From assembly GCA_003194525.1 (NCBI GenBank), contig NBIV01000008.1, positions 1 through 64,000 on the forward strand: DNA of 64,000 nucleotides, in the 5' to 3' direction. This document shows, one piece after another, positions 31,347 to 43,258 of this stretch. A program made the position numbers and the translations under genes. Position 1 is the first letter of the stretch. The number at the start of each line of letters is the position of its first letter. Origin of the DNA: Gracilariopsis chorda. Its lineage: Eukaryota > Rhodophyta > Florideophyceae > Gracilariales > Gracilariaceae. The notes under the pieces are model-generated. The model saw only the letters and a list, made by a program, of their open reading frames with translations, searched no databases and was not told the origin of the DNA.

Positions 31347-34300
31347 AACCGGTTGTAGTCGAGGCCACACCCAACCGGAATTTGGAAGGCCATTCGATAC
31401 CGAAAGGTTTGCATGACACCGTAACGGAAGAGGTTGATGACCATGCAGCACCGACGCCGGTTATGTTCATGAAGTACAATAACTATAAAGTTGGTGTTTC
31501 GCTATGTCTCTCACCTTCCCATACGATCCCTGCAACTTGCTTGCTCGATACCGGTGCCGGTCCGTGCATAATGAATGCTCGAATTTTACCTGAGTTGGTA
31601 TTGCGAACAGTGAAGCAGGAACGTCTGTCCAACCCTTTGGTAGACGCAAACAACCGTCCTCTAATGATTAGAGGAACGCTGGCCACTATGGTGCAATTGG
31701 GAACCTGGAAGGTACGAGTGAAGTTGTTTGTCGTGGACCGATTGGCTACGGATTTTATCCTGGGAACGAGCTTTATTGACAGTCACGTCAGAGCAATATT
31801 CCCAGGATCGCAGACAGTCCTTCTCCGTTACGGTGGAAGAGTTGCCATTCAAGGTCACACGAAGACCAACAAGGGATGGAGCCGAACACCGAAGCGGAAA
31901 CTGCCAACCAACACGGTTTCCAACAAGGTTCGACTCACCAAGAAGGTTTCTATACCACCTATGCACCAAGCCACCGTCACGGTTTCATGCACTTCACCAG
32001 GTCTGGTTACATTGCAGAATCATCCAAGGACTGCAGAACGGCACTTAACCTTAATGGCAAACGGAATTGTGGAGAACATACCGCACAGACCATTTCAGGT
32101 ATACCTCAGCAACTTCGGAAACCACATGGTTCACTTACCTAAGAATACCGTTATAGGTGTCGCTGTACCTGCCCCAACAGGTGTATTCAGTTTGCAAACC
32201 GATTTCGGCGAGGTCGCCTCCGCTAAGGAAGGGGGGAGGGACTTGTTCGCACAAGACCAAATGGAATCGAAGAATGCTGATGGAAAGACCGTACTGGTGG
32301 ATACTCGAATCGACTCGGTAGAAGCCAGGAAGAAGCTGGAGCTGGACCCAGTGAAGGATTGGAGAGAGGAAGTCCACGTTGGTGACGAGTACGAACAGTA
32401 CAAGCGCCGAATCCTCCGTCTCCTTGAGTAATTTGAAACCATATGGTCAGGCCACCTTGGGGAGATCAAGGCGGCTGAGCACCGCATTGACTTGGTTACG
32501 GGCGCTAAACCTATATGGCAACAACCTTACCGTGCAGGTCCTAGAGCCCGAGGGGTGGAGTTAGAAGAGTTTGAACGGATGCTCCGTGAAGGGGTAATTG
32601 AGCCTGCGCAGTCGGAATGGGCGAGCCCAGTGGTTTTGGTTCAACGTCGTGGAGATCCCCGTATGCGGTTTTGTATCGATTACAGAAAGCTGAACAATGT
32701 GACCACACGGGATTCCTATCCTATACCAAGAATGGACGAGTGCATCGACTCTTTAGGAGATGCACAAATATTTACCACGCCGGATGCAAATTGTGGTTAC
32801 TGGCAGATGTCAATCAGGAAGGAGGACCGAGACAAGACGGCCTTCACTTGCCATGCTGGTCTCTACCGATTTACTCGGATGCCATTTGGTCTTTGTAACG
32901 CGCCCGCTACGTTTCAGAGAGCGCTTGATATCATCCTCTCAAAGGTGAAGTGGAGAACCGCATTGGTATATTTGGGTGATGTAATCATCTATTCTAGATC
33001 GGTGGAAGAACATTTCGTTCACGTCCGTCAGGATTTGCAACTTTTACAAGATGCCGGAGTGACGTTGAAGCTTGTTAAGTGCTTCTTTTTCGATACCAAA
33101 GTGGAATATCTGGGCCATACAATTAGCCCAGGACATCTTTCGGTAGCTAAGAGGAATCTAGGTGCCGTTCGGGAGGCGAAGGTACCACAGTCGCAAACCG
33201 AAATCAGGTCCTTTATTGGTTTATGTAACGTGTACCAAAGGTTTTTGAAGGGGTTCGCGACAATAGCTGCCCCCCTGAACAAAAAGCTCCTAAAGGGTCA
33301 ACCTAGGAGGTTCGAAACCCTTTTGGATGAGGAGATGGATGCTTTCGAAACGCTCAAGAAAGCACTCCTCAACCCACCAATATTGGCCCTACCCAAAGCT
33401 GGTTACAGGTATACCCTTGATACGGACGCGTCAGATGCTCAAGTTGGTTGCTGCCTCATGCAGGAGCAAGAGAACGGCGACAAGTTACCAATTGGTTATT
33501 GGAGTCGAGCGTTTACCGATGCGGAGAAGAACTATACTACTACGGAGAAGGAATACCTAGCAGTTGTGTGGAGCATGTTGATGCTTCGACCTTACCTATA
33601 TGGTGAACGGTTTACCTTAAGGACGGATCATGACTCCTTACGGTGGATACTCGGACTTTCCGACGCCTCTGGTAGGTTAGCCCGTTGGAGGTTACGTCTC
33701 TCAGAGTTTGAGTACGACGTAGAGTACCGTCCTGGTATCAAACACAAGGTGGCTGACTCACTGTCACGGCTTAGTACCGAGAGGCTTGAAACCGAACAGG
33801 TGGAAGACGATATTCCCTGCTTCATAATATCGTCGGACCCAAGTGGTAAATCGGGAGAAACCTTAGAGGGAGTTTGGGAATTACCTGGAGAAGGTGAGCT
33901 TTGGAATGAGAATCTTTACCAACAGTTCATGGCTTTTGAGGAGATGGACGTGACGCCCATCTCTCGGGAGGAGTTTCTTCGGGAGCAAGCAAGCGATGCA
34001 TGTTGCAAATCGCTTGCGGACCAAATTGGTAAGAAGGGGTCACAGTTCGACATCGACCTTAATGGTTTTCTGGTACGGAAATCAGACCTCGATGGGCTAC
34101 TCCAAAAGGTGGTCCCGAAGACCTAAAGGCCGCGAGTACTGTATCTTGCTCATTTCCCAAGATCGGCTGGTCATCCAGGTGGTACGAGGACTTACTATAC
34201 CCTCAGGAGGCAGTTCTACTGGCCACATATGGCACACGATGTGTACTCCTTCGTGGCGCAGTGCGAGTCCTGCCTGAGAACCAGAGGTGGTGTACGCAAA

Positions 34301-35641
34301 CATAGGAAGTACCTCAAGTTGTTTCCAGCTGCGGCTCCTATGGATGTTGTAGCTATTGACCTCCTAGGTCCACTACCAAGAACCTCGAGGGGGTACCAAT
34401 ACGTCATGGTAATCACCGATCGGTTCTCGAAGCTCACTAGAGCTATACCTCTGAAGTATACGAAGAGTACCACCCTGGCGGTCGCGTTTCTGAACAACTG
34501 GATTTAGCCGTATGGTGCATCGCTTTACTTGCTGACCGATAACGGTTCTAACCTCGCATCGAAGTTTTTCGAGGCAGTTTGTAACCTACTTGGTATAAAA
34601 CACTACTTCACTACCGCCTACCATCTGCAAACCAATGGTCAGGTGGAGAGGTTTAGCCAAACACTGGTGGCGAAGTTGCGTCATTATATGGAGGAACACC
34701 AAACTGGTTGGGATGAGCTGGTTCAGCCGTTGACCTACGCCTACAACCTTCAGGTACACCGCTCGACGCAGACGACACCATTCGATTTGGTACTATCATG
34801 TCATCCTCCTGGTATAGTCCTTCAAGGTGAGCCCGCAGGCAAACCACCAGCTGGTTCTTTAACTGCCGCACAGGTCAAGAGGAATACCTTATTGAAGTTG
34901 AAGAAGGCTCTGAAGTACGCGGAGAGCAAACTTACCGCCAACCAACAAAGCTACGAAGCCGAATACGACCAAAAGGTGAACCGCGTGGTATCTGCGGAAC
35001 CTGGTCAGTACGTCTTTTTGGACGTGCCACCAAAAGGTTCGAGACCCAAACCTGGTGATGAGGCTGACGAGGAAGAGATTGACCGCGAGGTAAACTTTAA
35101 GTTGCTGCCAAAATCTACTGGTCCCTATAAGGTTTTGAAGTCTACAAACCAAACGGTAACAATCCTCCAAGATGGTCTGCACAATACGGTGTCCATCGAC
35201 CGCGTATCGGCTACACCTGATACGGTTCAACACCGTATAGAGGTGGGAGAACGCGCGCGGGATCCGCGAGCAATTAAGCTTCGCGTCGTACCAAATGGTG
35301 GTGAAGTACCTCTGGAGGTTGATGAAGACCAAGCTGGTAGCGACCCGGACTATGTCCCTCCCGCGGAGGAACCCGGAGGCCATCAAGGTGGAGGCGATGG
35401 TACCCATAGGGTTGACGCTACCGACGCGTCGGACCAACTGGTAAATGCGCAAACATCGGACGAATATCCTGTGGAAGCCATCGTGGGCCATGAATACACC
35501 TCTGAAGGTCTGAAGTACCGCATCCGGTGGTATGGATGGGGGCCAGACGGTGACTCTCTTGAACCATCGTCGTCCATCCCACGCAACTTTGCCATTAGGT
35601 ACTGGCGGAAGCGCGGGGAACCCATTCCATCCGAAGGGTAA
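31343..35641 (+). pseudogene. pol of element B, copy 2, same three stops and mutated RT active site
   Basis: It carries the same in-frame stops as B1 (TAA 32429, TAA 34124, TAG 34505). In RT the catalytic YLDD is YLGD through A to G at 32976, removing one of the two metal-binding aspartates. The integrase and chromodomain are in one frame: 34529-35641 ends with VEAIVGHEY, the YRIRWYGW core and a C-terminal helix, so the full C-terminus is preserved here and lost in B1. B2 therefore could not reverse-transcribe itself even if the stops were read through. Confidence 0.9.
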
Positions 35642-36811
35642 GGATCGAGACCACGTGGTATATCAGTTCAAGGAAGGGGGAGGACATGGCCTCCCCCATT
35701 GTACAGAATTGTTACTAACTAACAACCCACTGGTAAATGGATTCTAACGGTACGAAGTCAACACACCAACTTGGAGAGGGATGAGGCGCCACTCGGCTTG
35801 TCGCCGAGGCGTCTATCCGCTACGGTGAACGCGCAAGGCACGCGCCACGAGCCCGCCGTACATGCACGTCGCTCGCACCGCACACGCGCCGTGCCACGCT
35901 GCACGCAGCGCGCGCATGTCACCAGGGTGGTTCAGTTTGGAAGTTTTGGAGAATTACCTTGAGAGGGAATGCCGCCGGCAGCGCAAGGCGACGTGGTCGG
36001 TAACCGATTCGGTATACACTATTGTGTGTAGCGGTGGCGCGCTGGCACGCTTAAAAAATCTAAGTCTTTTGAGACTGCCGCGCGCGCAAATCGCGCATTC
36101 CCAGCCTCTGAAACCCCCTGGTTTCGGAGATACAGACCAAATGGTGAATCGACAATTTTGATACCATTTGGAGGGGTACTTTCCAGTGCAAATATTTTGA
36201 TTCGCCTTGCAAGTAACCTCTGAAATCTGGCTCGTCGCGCGCGCGCATACGGCCGCAGGGAGTATGCGTGACCGCCTAGCACCATTGCTGGACGGCGCCT
36301 GCGCGCCCGACCTAATGGTTCGAAAAGGCCACTCCCTGCGCAGTAAGATGCTCCATGAGCTCAGACCATGTTGAGTAGGAACAAGAAAGCGAAGAGGTGG
36401 TTATGCAGGAACAGGACGGTTTATTGACCACTACAGGGCAGACTAAGATAGTCTATCGACCGACTGGTTAAGGATAGTCGTCCATCATGGGAGCGACATT
36501 TGGGCCGCCGGCAGGTTCACGAGCGGTAGTTGACGGGTGGCTAGGGTGGCGCGCCAGCCCGGCCACGCCCCCAATTACCCGCTGGGCCATCACCACGAGA
36601 ACCACTGGGGTTGGAGCCCTGTCCGGTAGGCGGTGTAACTGTATAGGTTGAAGGGACCATGGTGGTGGAACCGGGAGCGGAAGTACTCGGTACAGGCGAG
36701 TGCCCTTCCGCGCCAAAGGTGGTAGACCAAATGGTGAGCACTGGCGCTGGACAGCCCTTCGAGGAGAAACTTAGCATCCACGGGGTCGTGGCTCAAGGTA
36801 GGAAGGGGGTC
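35642..36811. other. 3' non-coding region of body B2
   Basis: It matches the B1 region, including the minus-strand 78-codon ORF (36777-36541), the antisense AATAAA (36420-36425) and a polypurine tract (AAGGGGG, about 36803-36809) before LTR3. Confidence 0.55.
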
Positions 36812-37359
36812 TGTCGTACAATGAGCGCTACGTTCTGGTTAGGAGTCGGAATGCACCAAAGTGGTATTGGACTGGCCCTGTTGCCCTTCAGACTGACGAC
36901 GTGGGTGTTGATAATTTTGTATCTATTCTACTAATTTTTAGAACTACCTATATAATTTGTATAACTAGATAGATATTTAGAGACGCACGTGGTGCACCTG
37001 TACAGGTAGTGGTGCACCAGACGGTAAGTCTTACACGTAGCATAGGTGGCGTTGACCTCGCAGCTACACTTAGGCGCTGCTGAGGTCCGCACCTTCAAGG
37101 CATTGTAAACTAAGCACCATCTTGGTAAACTCTTGCCTTTCAGGTCGAGAACTACCCACTAGTCAGGTTTTGTACGTCTGTTACTGCCGTTGCGCGTCGT
37201 TACCAACACAGCCCCGGCTAAGTATCACACCTACTGTACCACTTGGTATTCAGGTGCTCTATTTCCCTATTGGTTCTTATTTTTATTCTTTCACCTTACA
37301 GGTTGAGCCCACCAGAGCTCCCTAGCACAGCCGCTGTCAGACCCGTTGGTTGTACGACA
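36812..37359 (+). repeat. LTR3 of element B array
   Basis: 548 bp with perfect 10-bp terminal inverted repeats. It is the most diverged of the three (11 differences from LTR2, 17 from LTR1). GTTCC follows. Confidence 0.93.
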
Positions 37360-37364
37360 GTTCC
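37360..37364. repeat. Target-site duplication GTTCC, right copy
   Basis: Matches 20012-20016, closing the element B array. Confidence 0.88.
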
Positions 37365-37802
37365 TACTGTGGAAAAAAAGACTCAAAAGAATATAAAAGT
37401 CTTTTATTTCAATTTATTTAACTGCAACATTCTAGACTTACTGAATAACATTTTCCGCTCAAATACAATGAGGATTTATTACTTTTGAGAATGTTAGTTT
37501 ACCTGAAACCGTTGTGGCTCAATATTCTGTTCCCAACAGTCATTTCTGTCGCAAAAAGAGGAGTATTGTGTAACAAAACGAATTACACAAACTTTAAAAA
37601 TCATTCAAATATGAATAAGGAAAGAAATTTCTAAAGAGACGAGATAGCTGTATGATTCGAAGGCAAACTTTCAAATAAAATATTTTAAACAACAAGAAGT
37701 GATTTGATGAACCCAGTATGAAATAAAAACATACTTTATGTAGGGTACCGCCCCTGTAACGGAACTACTCCGACGTTGTTCGTAATCAAACCCTTTAGTG
37801 AG
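37365..37802. other. AT-rich spacer
   Basis: Continues the AT-rich sequence seen left of the array (19440-20011), as expected if B split one AT-rich region. No gene seen. Confidence 0.5.
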
Positions 37803-38747
37803 TGTGGAGCAATATGCTTAGGTGTGAGATCCTCTCAAGGTGTTTTTGGCCTTGATTACGTGCCAGATAGGCACAGTGACACGTCTCTCCGTACCACACG
37901 GGGTTTGGATGTCAAATAGTGGTGGGTTCAGCTATACCGGTGAAGGTAGTACCGAGAATCGGGTTAAAATATGGTAAACTTAGTGCACAGGTCCATTTAA
38001 GCGGTGTTCCGGTCCACAGAGAATCCAAAGGAAAAGAAGGAAAAAGGGGGATAGAACCAAGGAAAATAATACAAACCAGAGGCTCGTGCGGAAAGCTGAA
38101 GGGACACGGCGGTGTGGGTGGCGCTTATTCAGCCCGTATGGCAAAACGCAATACAGAGTCGAACGACTATCTGTTCGTACAATAAAAAGTAACCAATACG
38201 GTAAAACGAGTGACCACTGGGCCAACCTACGGGGCGACACAGATCAGTGGTACTGGTTGATACTGTGCGGGTGAGTAGAACGAGAGCGACCACAGTGAAA
38301 CCCCAGGACGAGTTGGTTACTTTGCGCAGGCGATAAACGCCGAGCCCAGTCACAGTATAACTTTTCCCCATGGTGAAACGGCAGGGCTGTCCTCCCTTAA
38401 GTACTATGGGGTCATAATAAAACTAAGAATACTACTACTGTAGTGTACCAAACGTGTCGTCCACACGTTTGTGGCACTGAGAGGCATGGCTGGCCATGGC
38501 ACAACACGACACGTGTGAATCATGCCCGCCATGAATAACAATCGTATGCTTACCACGCCTTCATCTATTCCAGATATCATAGAAATCACCCTCGATGGTT
38601 CCAAAAATATCAAATAAAATTTATATCGATTTTCACCCAAAATTTCCAAGGGACCAGTCATACCTGAGTTGAACCGATGCCACGTCGTTTCTGAATCCTT
38701 CATGATCCACCTTGCCTAAAGGGTATGCGCATACGCATTGCTCTGCA
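37803..38747 (-). repeat. LTR of relic element C (its 3' LTR, reversed)
   Basis: From 38747 leftward it starts TGCAGAGCAATGC and ends ATTGCTCCACA at 37803, an inverted repeat with TG..CA ends resembling the ends of the element A LTR. A pyrimidine run just to the right (CCCTCTTCTT, 38751-38760) is a polypurine tract on the minus strand, fixing the orientation. The half from about 38199 to 38747 aligns, with many differences, to 47572-48360. Confidence 0.65.
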
Positions 38748-38917
38748 CATCCCTCTTCTTAGACCAGGAAACATCGCAACGAAAGGGAGTGACCCGCAGG
38801 AGAAAAAGGGTACAAAGAATCCAACTCCTCATGAGTAATGCCGACCTTCCTCCGGTTCGACGCATAAAGCGATGAGCTATCACTGACAAAATCGAATCCG
38901 ATACTTCCTCTCCCCTA

Positions 38918-40056
38918 ATGAACTCCGACAATCGCAACCAACACAACCCCGGAGCGGGGGCTTCTCAGTCTGGGAGTATCGTTTCATCATCTTCCGGCCT
39001 GAGCCGATTTCCTACGGATCCATTGCCTTAGTGTAACAATCCAATAGCCTTTCGCGTACAATTCTGTGAGTGGCACTCCTCTCAGGGTACTTCTGTCCTC
39101 AACAACCAAACTCGGGTGGGTTCACAGGGTAACCCTGAACGCAAGAGATCCGTTACAGAATCCTTCCATTTATGCCCGAGCTCCTTAGTTTCACCCGTCT
39201 GAGATTTTCAGCATGCCACTGATCCAGTCCTACGCACTCGACGGCGTTCTCCATTGTGGGTGTCCGCTTGATGTGGAAACTTCACGCGATTTTCGAGGAT
39301 GCATTTCGTTGGATGCTAACCTCTTAAGGATAGACCTCCGCCGTGGAGAGAACATGGATAAGGCCCGAGAAGAAATGACGCGACTTCCGTATAAATGGCT
39401 CATGCGTGCTCCAAGTCAACTTCTGATTCCCAGCGAATACGACTTCGACGTATCGAGGTTTCGCACCTATGGGGATAACTTGGCCCAGTTCGACACGACA
39501 CACTTCGAAACCACAACGCAAGTAAACATCAAATCTGATATGCTCTTCTGGGCGAGACCAATCATCCCTGCGAATTTTCGGTTCATCTGAAGTTATGAAA
39601 CACAAGCAGCGTTCTCCGAGAAGATTCGGTTTGAGCGCAAGGCGCGTTCCCGACACGTGTATCTGATTCCATACACCCATATCGAAATCGAAAGGTATCT
39701 CTCGCGAACGCTCAGGGTCGCTTCGCAGTGCTACCATCATAGTGGCGTCAGGTTGAGATATTCAAGGGGTGTTTGCCGGAAATGCCTCCCTGTTTAACTT
39801 ACGTAAGTTCCCCCATCATCGATGATCCGAAATCCTGTTATTGTTCATTTATTGCCGCAGAGCGGGCTTTCGCGCAGAGATGTTCCTCCTCTGGGAAGCG
39901 TATGACAAGTACTGTCTTTGGTTCATACCGCCGATGTGTCAGAAAGTTATCAAACAACTCTCCCTGTTAGTCCCATTTGGATGCCAAGACAACGCGAATG
40001 AAGTCTTACAAATGGTGGATGTGATCGACCATGTCAACTGGGATGTACGAGAATGA
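38918..40056 (+). pseudogene. Relic copy of the element A antisense ORF, in element C
   Basis: The plus strand carries a broken homologue of the 8169-9956 protein. It opens MNSDNRNQHN (compare MNDDNNINNH). Stops follow, then frame 39213-39590 has the counterpart of the FDVS-x-FRT-x-G motif and of the RPII-x-A-x-FR block. After further stops, 39841-40056 has EAYDKYCLWF, a P-G-Q-N-EVLQ block and a final D-V-W pattern. The order matches the A protein throughout. Since C runs on the minus strand, the ORF is antisense to its element and adjacent to the 3' LTR, exactly as in A. The acidic C-terminal tail is missing. Confidence 0.78.
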
Positions 40057-42161
40057 CCATTGGGCAGATGCAGTGGTGAGGTAACCATGGGGCTGGGCTG
40101 GCAGAGGTCAGAACATTGCTGGCCAAAATATTCCACGTGGCCAAGCTGGGTGCCTATGCAGGGGATACGAGGGGACAGTGCGAGTGCCAAGGCACTGTGG
40201 CCATAGTGTTTATTATGTAGCTAATTTTATTTAATTTGTTAGGATAGTGTCCGTAGGTCAGAGCGCCTCGCCAGCCATATAGGCTGGCTCGAGTGCCACC
40301 GATCTCTGAAGAGTAAAGGCTAGCACCCTCACCGTCTTTTTGCGGCCATATGCAGCCAGTAGGACTCCAAAGGCCTCCAAGCCATCGCTACCATCCTCCC
40401 GACCTGTAGGGACTTGAGATAGTGCCCGCCCATTGCGCCTCGCTGCCAGCTGGTGTCTGCGTCACTAATAGACCCAGTGGATTGTCACCCCAGTGGTTGG
40501 CTCTCTGCCGCTACTAACCCCTAGTAGACTACTACCCCAGTTGACCAAAGGACGTAGTATTCTATTACATGGGATACCGTTCGGTATCACCAATACTTCC
40601 CTAGAAGGATTCGGTAGCTCGAGGTGATCCGCACAAAATAACCCTATACGAAGGAAGGGGTGGCGCTTGCAGCGGCAAGTGTCCTATAGATATCCTAAAA
40701 AGCGGTGCGCGACGGAACGTGTAATCACCGGTATGCGATTGGCGAGTGATGCACTCGGAAGGGCGCGGGAAGCCAAAACTCATGCATTAGTTTTGGAAAC
40801 CCGAGTAAGGATCCAAGACAAGGTACCAAGACAAGGTACTTGGGTTCATGCCCTCCTTGGCCTTCAATTTCTGAGAAGGTCCTAGCTTGAGCTCCTAAGT
40901 ACTGCACGGACGGCCGCTCTTAGCTACGGCTAACCATAAAATATCTACATAGTATGAGCGTGTGCGCCGTGGCAAGCACCTACTGTGCGACACCCCAACT
41001 AGTGGTACAATCCACATATGAGCGGCATCACCCAGTGCACCTACCAATAGCCCATTTTGGTACCCCCGACTCCCTGGAATTATTTTCCTGGTATGAATGG
41101 GCGTCAGTGACTTAGGCAAAAAGTGCGCCTCGGAACGCCGAATACTTCTGACGCCACATACCGTTCTGTGGGATAACCGTGTTCAGTGTCCAAGAACTCC
41201 TCGTGACAAGTCTCCGGGTCGGCGGCATCCAACTGCTGTGGACCTCGCCTATTACGACCCGTATGTGGGTATAACAGTGCCCTGTGCTCATGCATTCGAG
41301 CAACGCAGTCTTCCTTGGACCATACCAGCGGCTCTTTGTTAGATTTAGTGACCGTTTTACCTTTGTTTTAGTATAATTCCCTCCAGCATTAGTTCTACCG
41401 TGTCTACTTCTCCTAGTTTTATTATACTCGATCTCCTGAAGAGATCGGTTACCTATATGACATGTGTACCTGGCCTCACAGCCAAGTTGACATCTTCTGT
41501 GACATACTCTCAATATGACACGATAACATGCTTATGTCAGAAAAGCCACGACCGACCACGTGGACAAAGTTGGCTCTGAAGTACACATCGCCTACTACTT
41601 ACAACGTTAACAAACACCTCACACGGTACAGAAATGATCAAACAGTCATGGAAGGTTCCCGAGGGACCCGTGCAAAGTCATCATGGGCACCCTGGTTTCA
41701 TGTCAGAACATCAAGGCCCTGTCCGTTGCTGATCCCTGCGAATTCATAGAACAAGTCATCACCTGGGTACTTCGCCCAGTCATCAAGAGGCTTGATTTGT
41801 CATTGAACCTAGTAAACCACCCACATATGGAGGCCAACGAGAAGAACAAGCATAATGCAGTTAACCTCGGACGATTTCTCATTGACGAGTGGCACTGATA
41901 GAGCTAGGCTAGACCCTCTATATACACCCCGATGGAAGCTCTGAACTTCACCTGTGATCATCACCGTCGACTTCCAACCATTTTCATCCATTGCCACTCT
42001 GTTCCTAACATTGGTAGCATCGCAAGTAAGTATAGCGCTTACCTAAACTGGTGACCATCCAGCCCTGGTGGATTTTGCTACACAAAATTCCCCACGTTTG
42101 GGTGAGCCGCAGAGATCCATATCATACTGACTGTTGATTTCTGACCAATTGTGTGTTTCCA
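40057..42161. other. Unresolved repeat-derived DNA
   Basis: About 2.1 kb without a gene I can support. 40200-40620 has an AT-rich segment followed by hairpin-forming GC-rich sequence (arms GCCAGCC/GGCTGGC near 40272), resembling the layout of A-type LTRs without clear alignment. Short open frames at 40667-40885 and 41683-41898 read like protein fragments (one ends NLGRFLIDEWH) but match nothing I know. Confidence 0.35.
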
Positions 42162-42630
42162 ATGAGCTCAATACTCCGATCCAGGTCCCCTCCGCCCTCG
42201 CCGTTGGTGTACACCAACACCGACGTATCCTCCAAAGCACTGTCAACACCACTGCCGCCGCCACCTGCGGACCTCTCTGACCCTGGAATCTCCGTGGCTG
42301 ACCGCAATATCTCCTTTGAACCCCGTACGCTTTCACCTGAACCTTTCGATAACCTCGTTTCGGTAGAACCCTGGAAACTGCGGAGTCAAACACCATCTCC
42401 AGAGCCAGTTGTCAAGACTCCAGAAGATCCACAAGAGCTTCAACAAGCATCCGTTGTATAAAAGCCTGCAAGATTCCACACAGTCGGGAAACGTACTCGT
42501 AAAGCCTACGACACAGCCAATCAGAACCGCCGACGTGTCTTGCCGATCAGTGACGCGGGAAACATCAACCTTTCCCGTGTGGCAAACGATCGCATCCACC
42601 GCCAGAGAAAGCATACACTTTGATGTAGCC
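42162..42630 (+). pseudogene. Unrecognised Pro/Ser-rich ORF with one internal stop
   Basis: From ATG 42162 a frame encodes about 96 residues rich in SP and PP motifs, stops at TAA (42459-42461), then continues in the same frame for about 55 residues of basic sequence (GKRTRKAYD, NQNRRRVLP). Sense-codon bias looks protein-like, but I recognise no family. It sits among retroelement relics, so an accessory or gag fragment is possible. Confidence 0.3.
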
Positions 42631-43103
42631 TCCGTACACCTAGATGTGGTTTGAAGACTGCAATTTACGATTCAACAGGCTCACAAAACTCGAAGAACAC
42701 CGTAACGGTACCAAACACAAAAACAATATGTTCTCGGAAACGTCACTCCCTGGTTGTCTTACTTGCCGTAAACCATCGTTCCACAATTGGGAGCACTAAA
42801 AAGACCAACGCAGGGATAGAAAGCATCGATTAGCTAATGAAAAGGAACAAATAGATCAACAGAGTTACTTCAACGGCCGTTTTTAGCCTGGTACACACAA
42901 TCTCGTGAAAAGTATAAATTGGTCTTTCTACGCTTTAAGCGACCGTTTGTGGCTGTGTTTTATCCCCTGCTGTGCCACGACTAACAAGATTTTTCAAGGT
43001 AGAAGTAGCCGTACAGGTCTTACTATCTTCTGAACCTCTTGACCCCTGGTAAACTCGACTGAAGGAACTCTACTTTAGCGACTTCGATACGCGTCCACGT
43101 TCT
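42631..43103. other. Spacer before the tRNA-like sequence
   Basis: No gene or repeat recognised. Confidence 0.4.
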
Positions 43104-43177
43104 TACTGCGAAGGGATTCGAACCAGAGACCTCGAACTTCGGATGTAAGTCCTGAAACTACTTGACCACATCGTAAG
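43104..43177 (-). repeat. tRNA-derived sequence (tRNA pseudogene or SINE head)
   Basis: On the minus strand, TGGTCAAGTAG fits a pol III A box and GGTTCGAATCC is a perfect B box about 42 nt later. The T-stem pairs at only two positions and the acceptor stem at about five of seven, so it is not a working tRNA. It lies just before relic D. Confidence 0.45.
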
Positions 43178-43258
43178 TTTTTATTCTGGCTGTGTGCCGA
43201 AAACATCCGCATTATAATTACCAAGAACCAACTTTTTTGGCCCAATAATTGGACCAAC

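Larger units (their letters stand above)
20017..37359 (+). mobile_element. Element B: tandem two-body, three-LTR Ty3/gypsy array
   Basis: Three 548-bp LTRs alternate with two internal regions (20565-28409 and 28958-36811). One GTTCC duplication flanks the whole, so the host was cut once. The bodies are nearly identical and share the same three pol stop codons. LTR2 carries LTR3 variants on its left half and LTR1 variants on its right half, as expected if a single element was duplicated by unequal crossing-over between its LTRs. B belongs to the same chromodomain lineage as A but is clearly diverged from it. Confidence 0.95.

Noticed and set aside
20012-37364. Two independent insertions of element B side by side
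   Set aside because: Only one target-site duplication encloses the array, the middle LTR is shared and mosaic, and the bodies share three stops.
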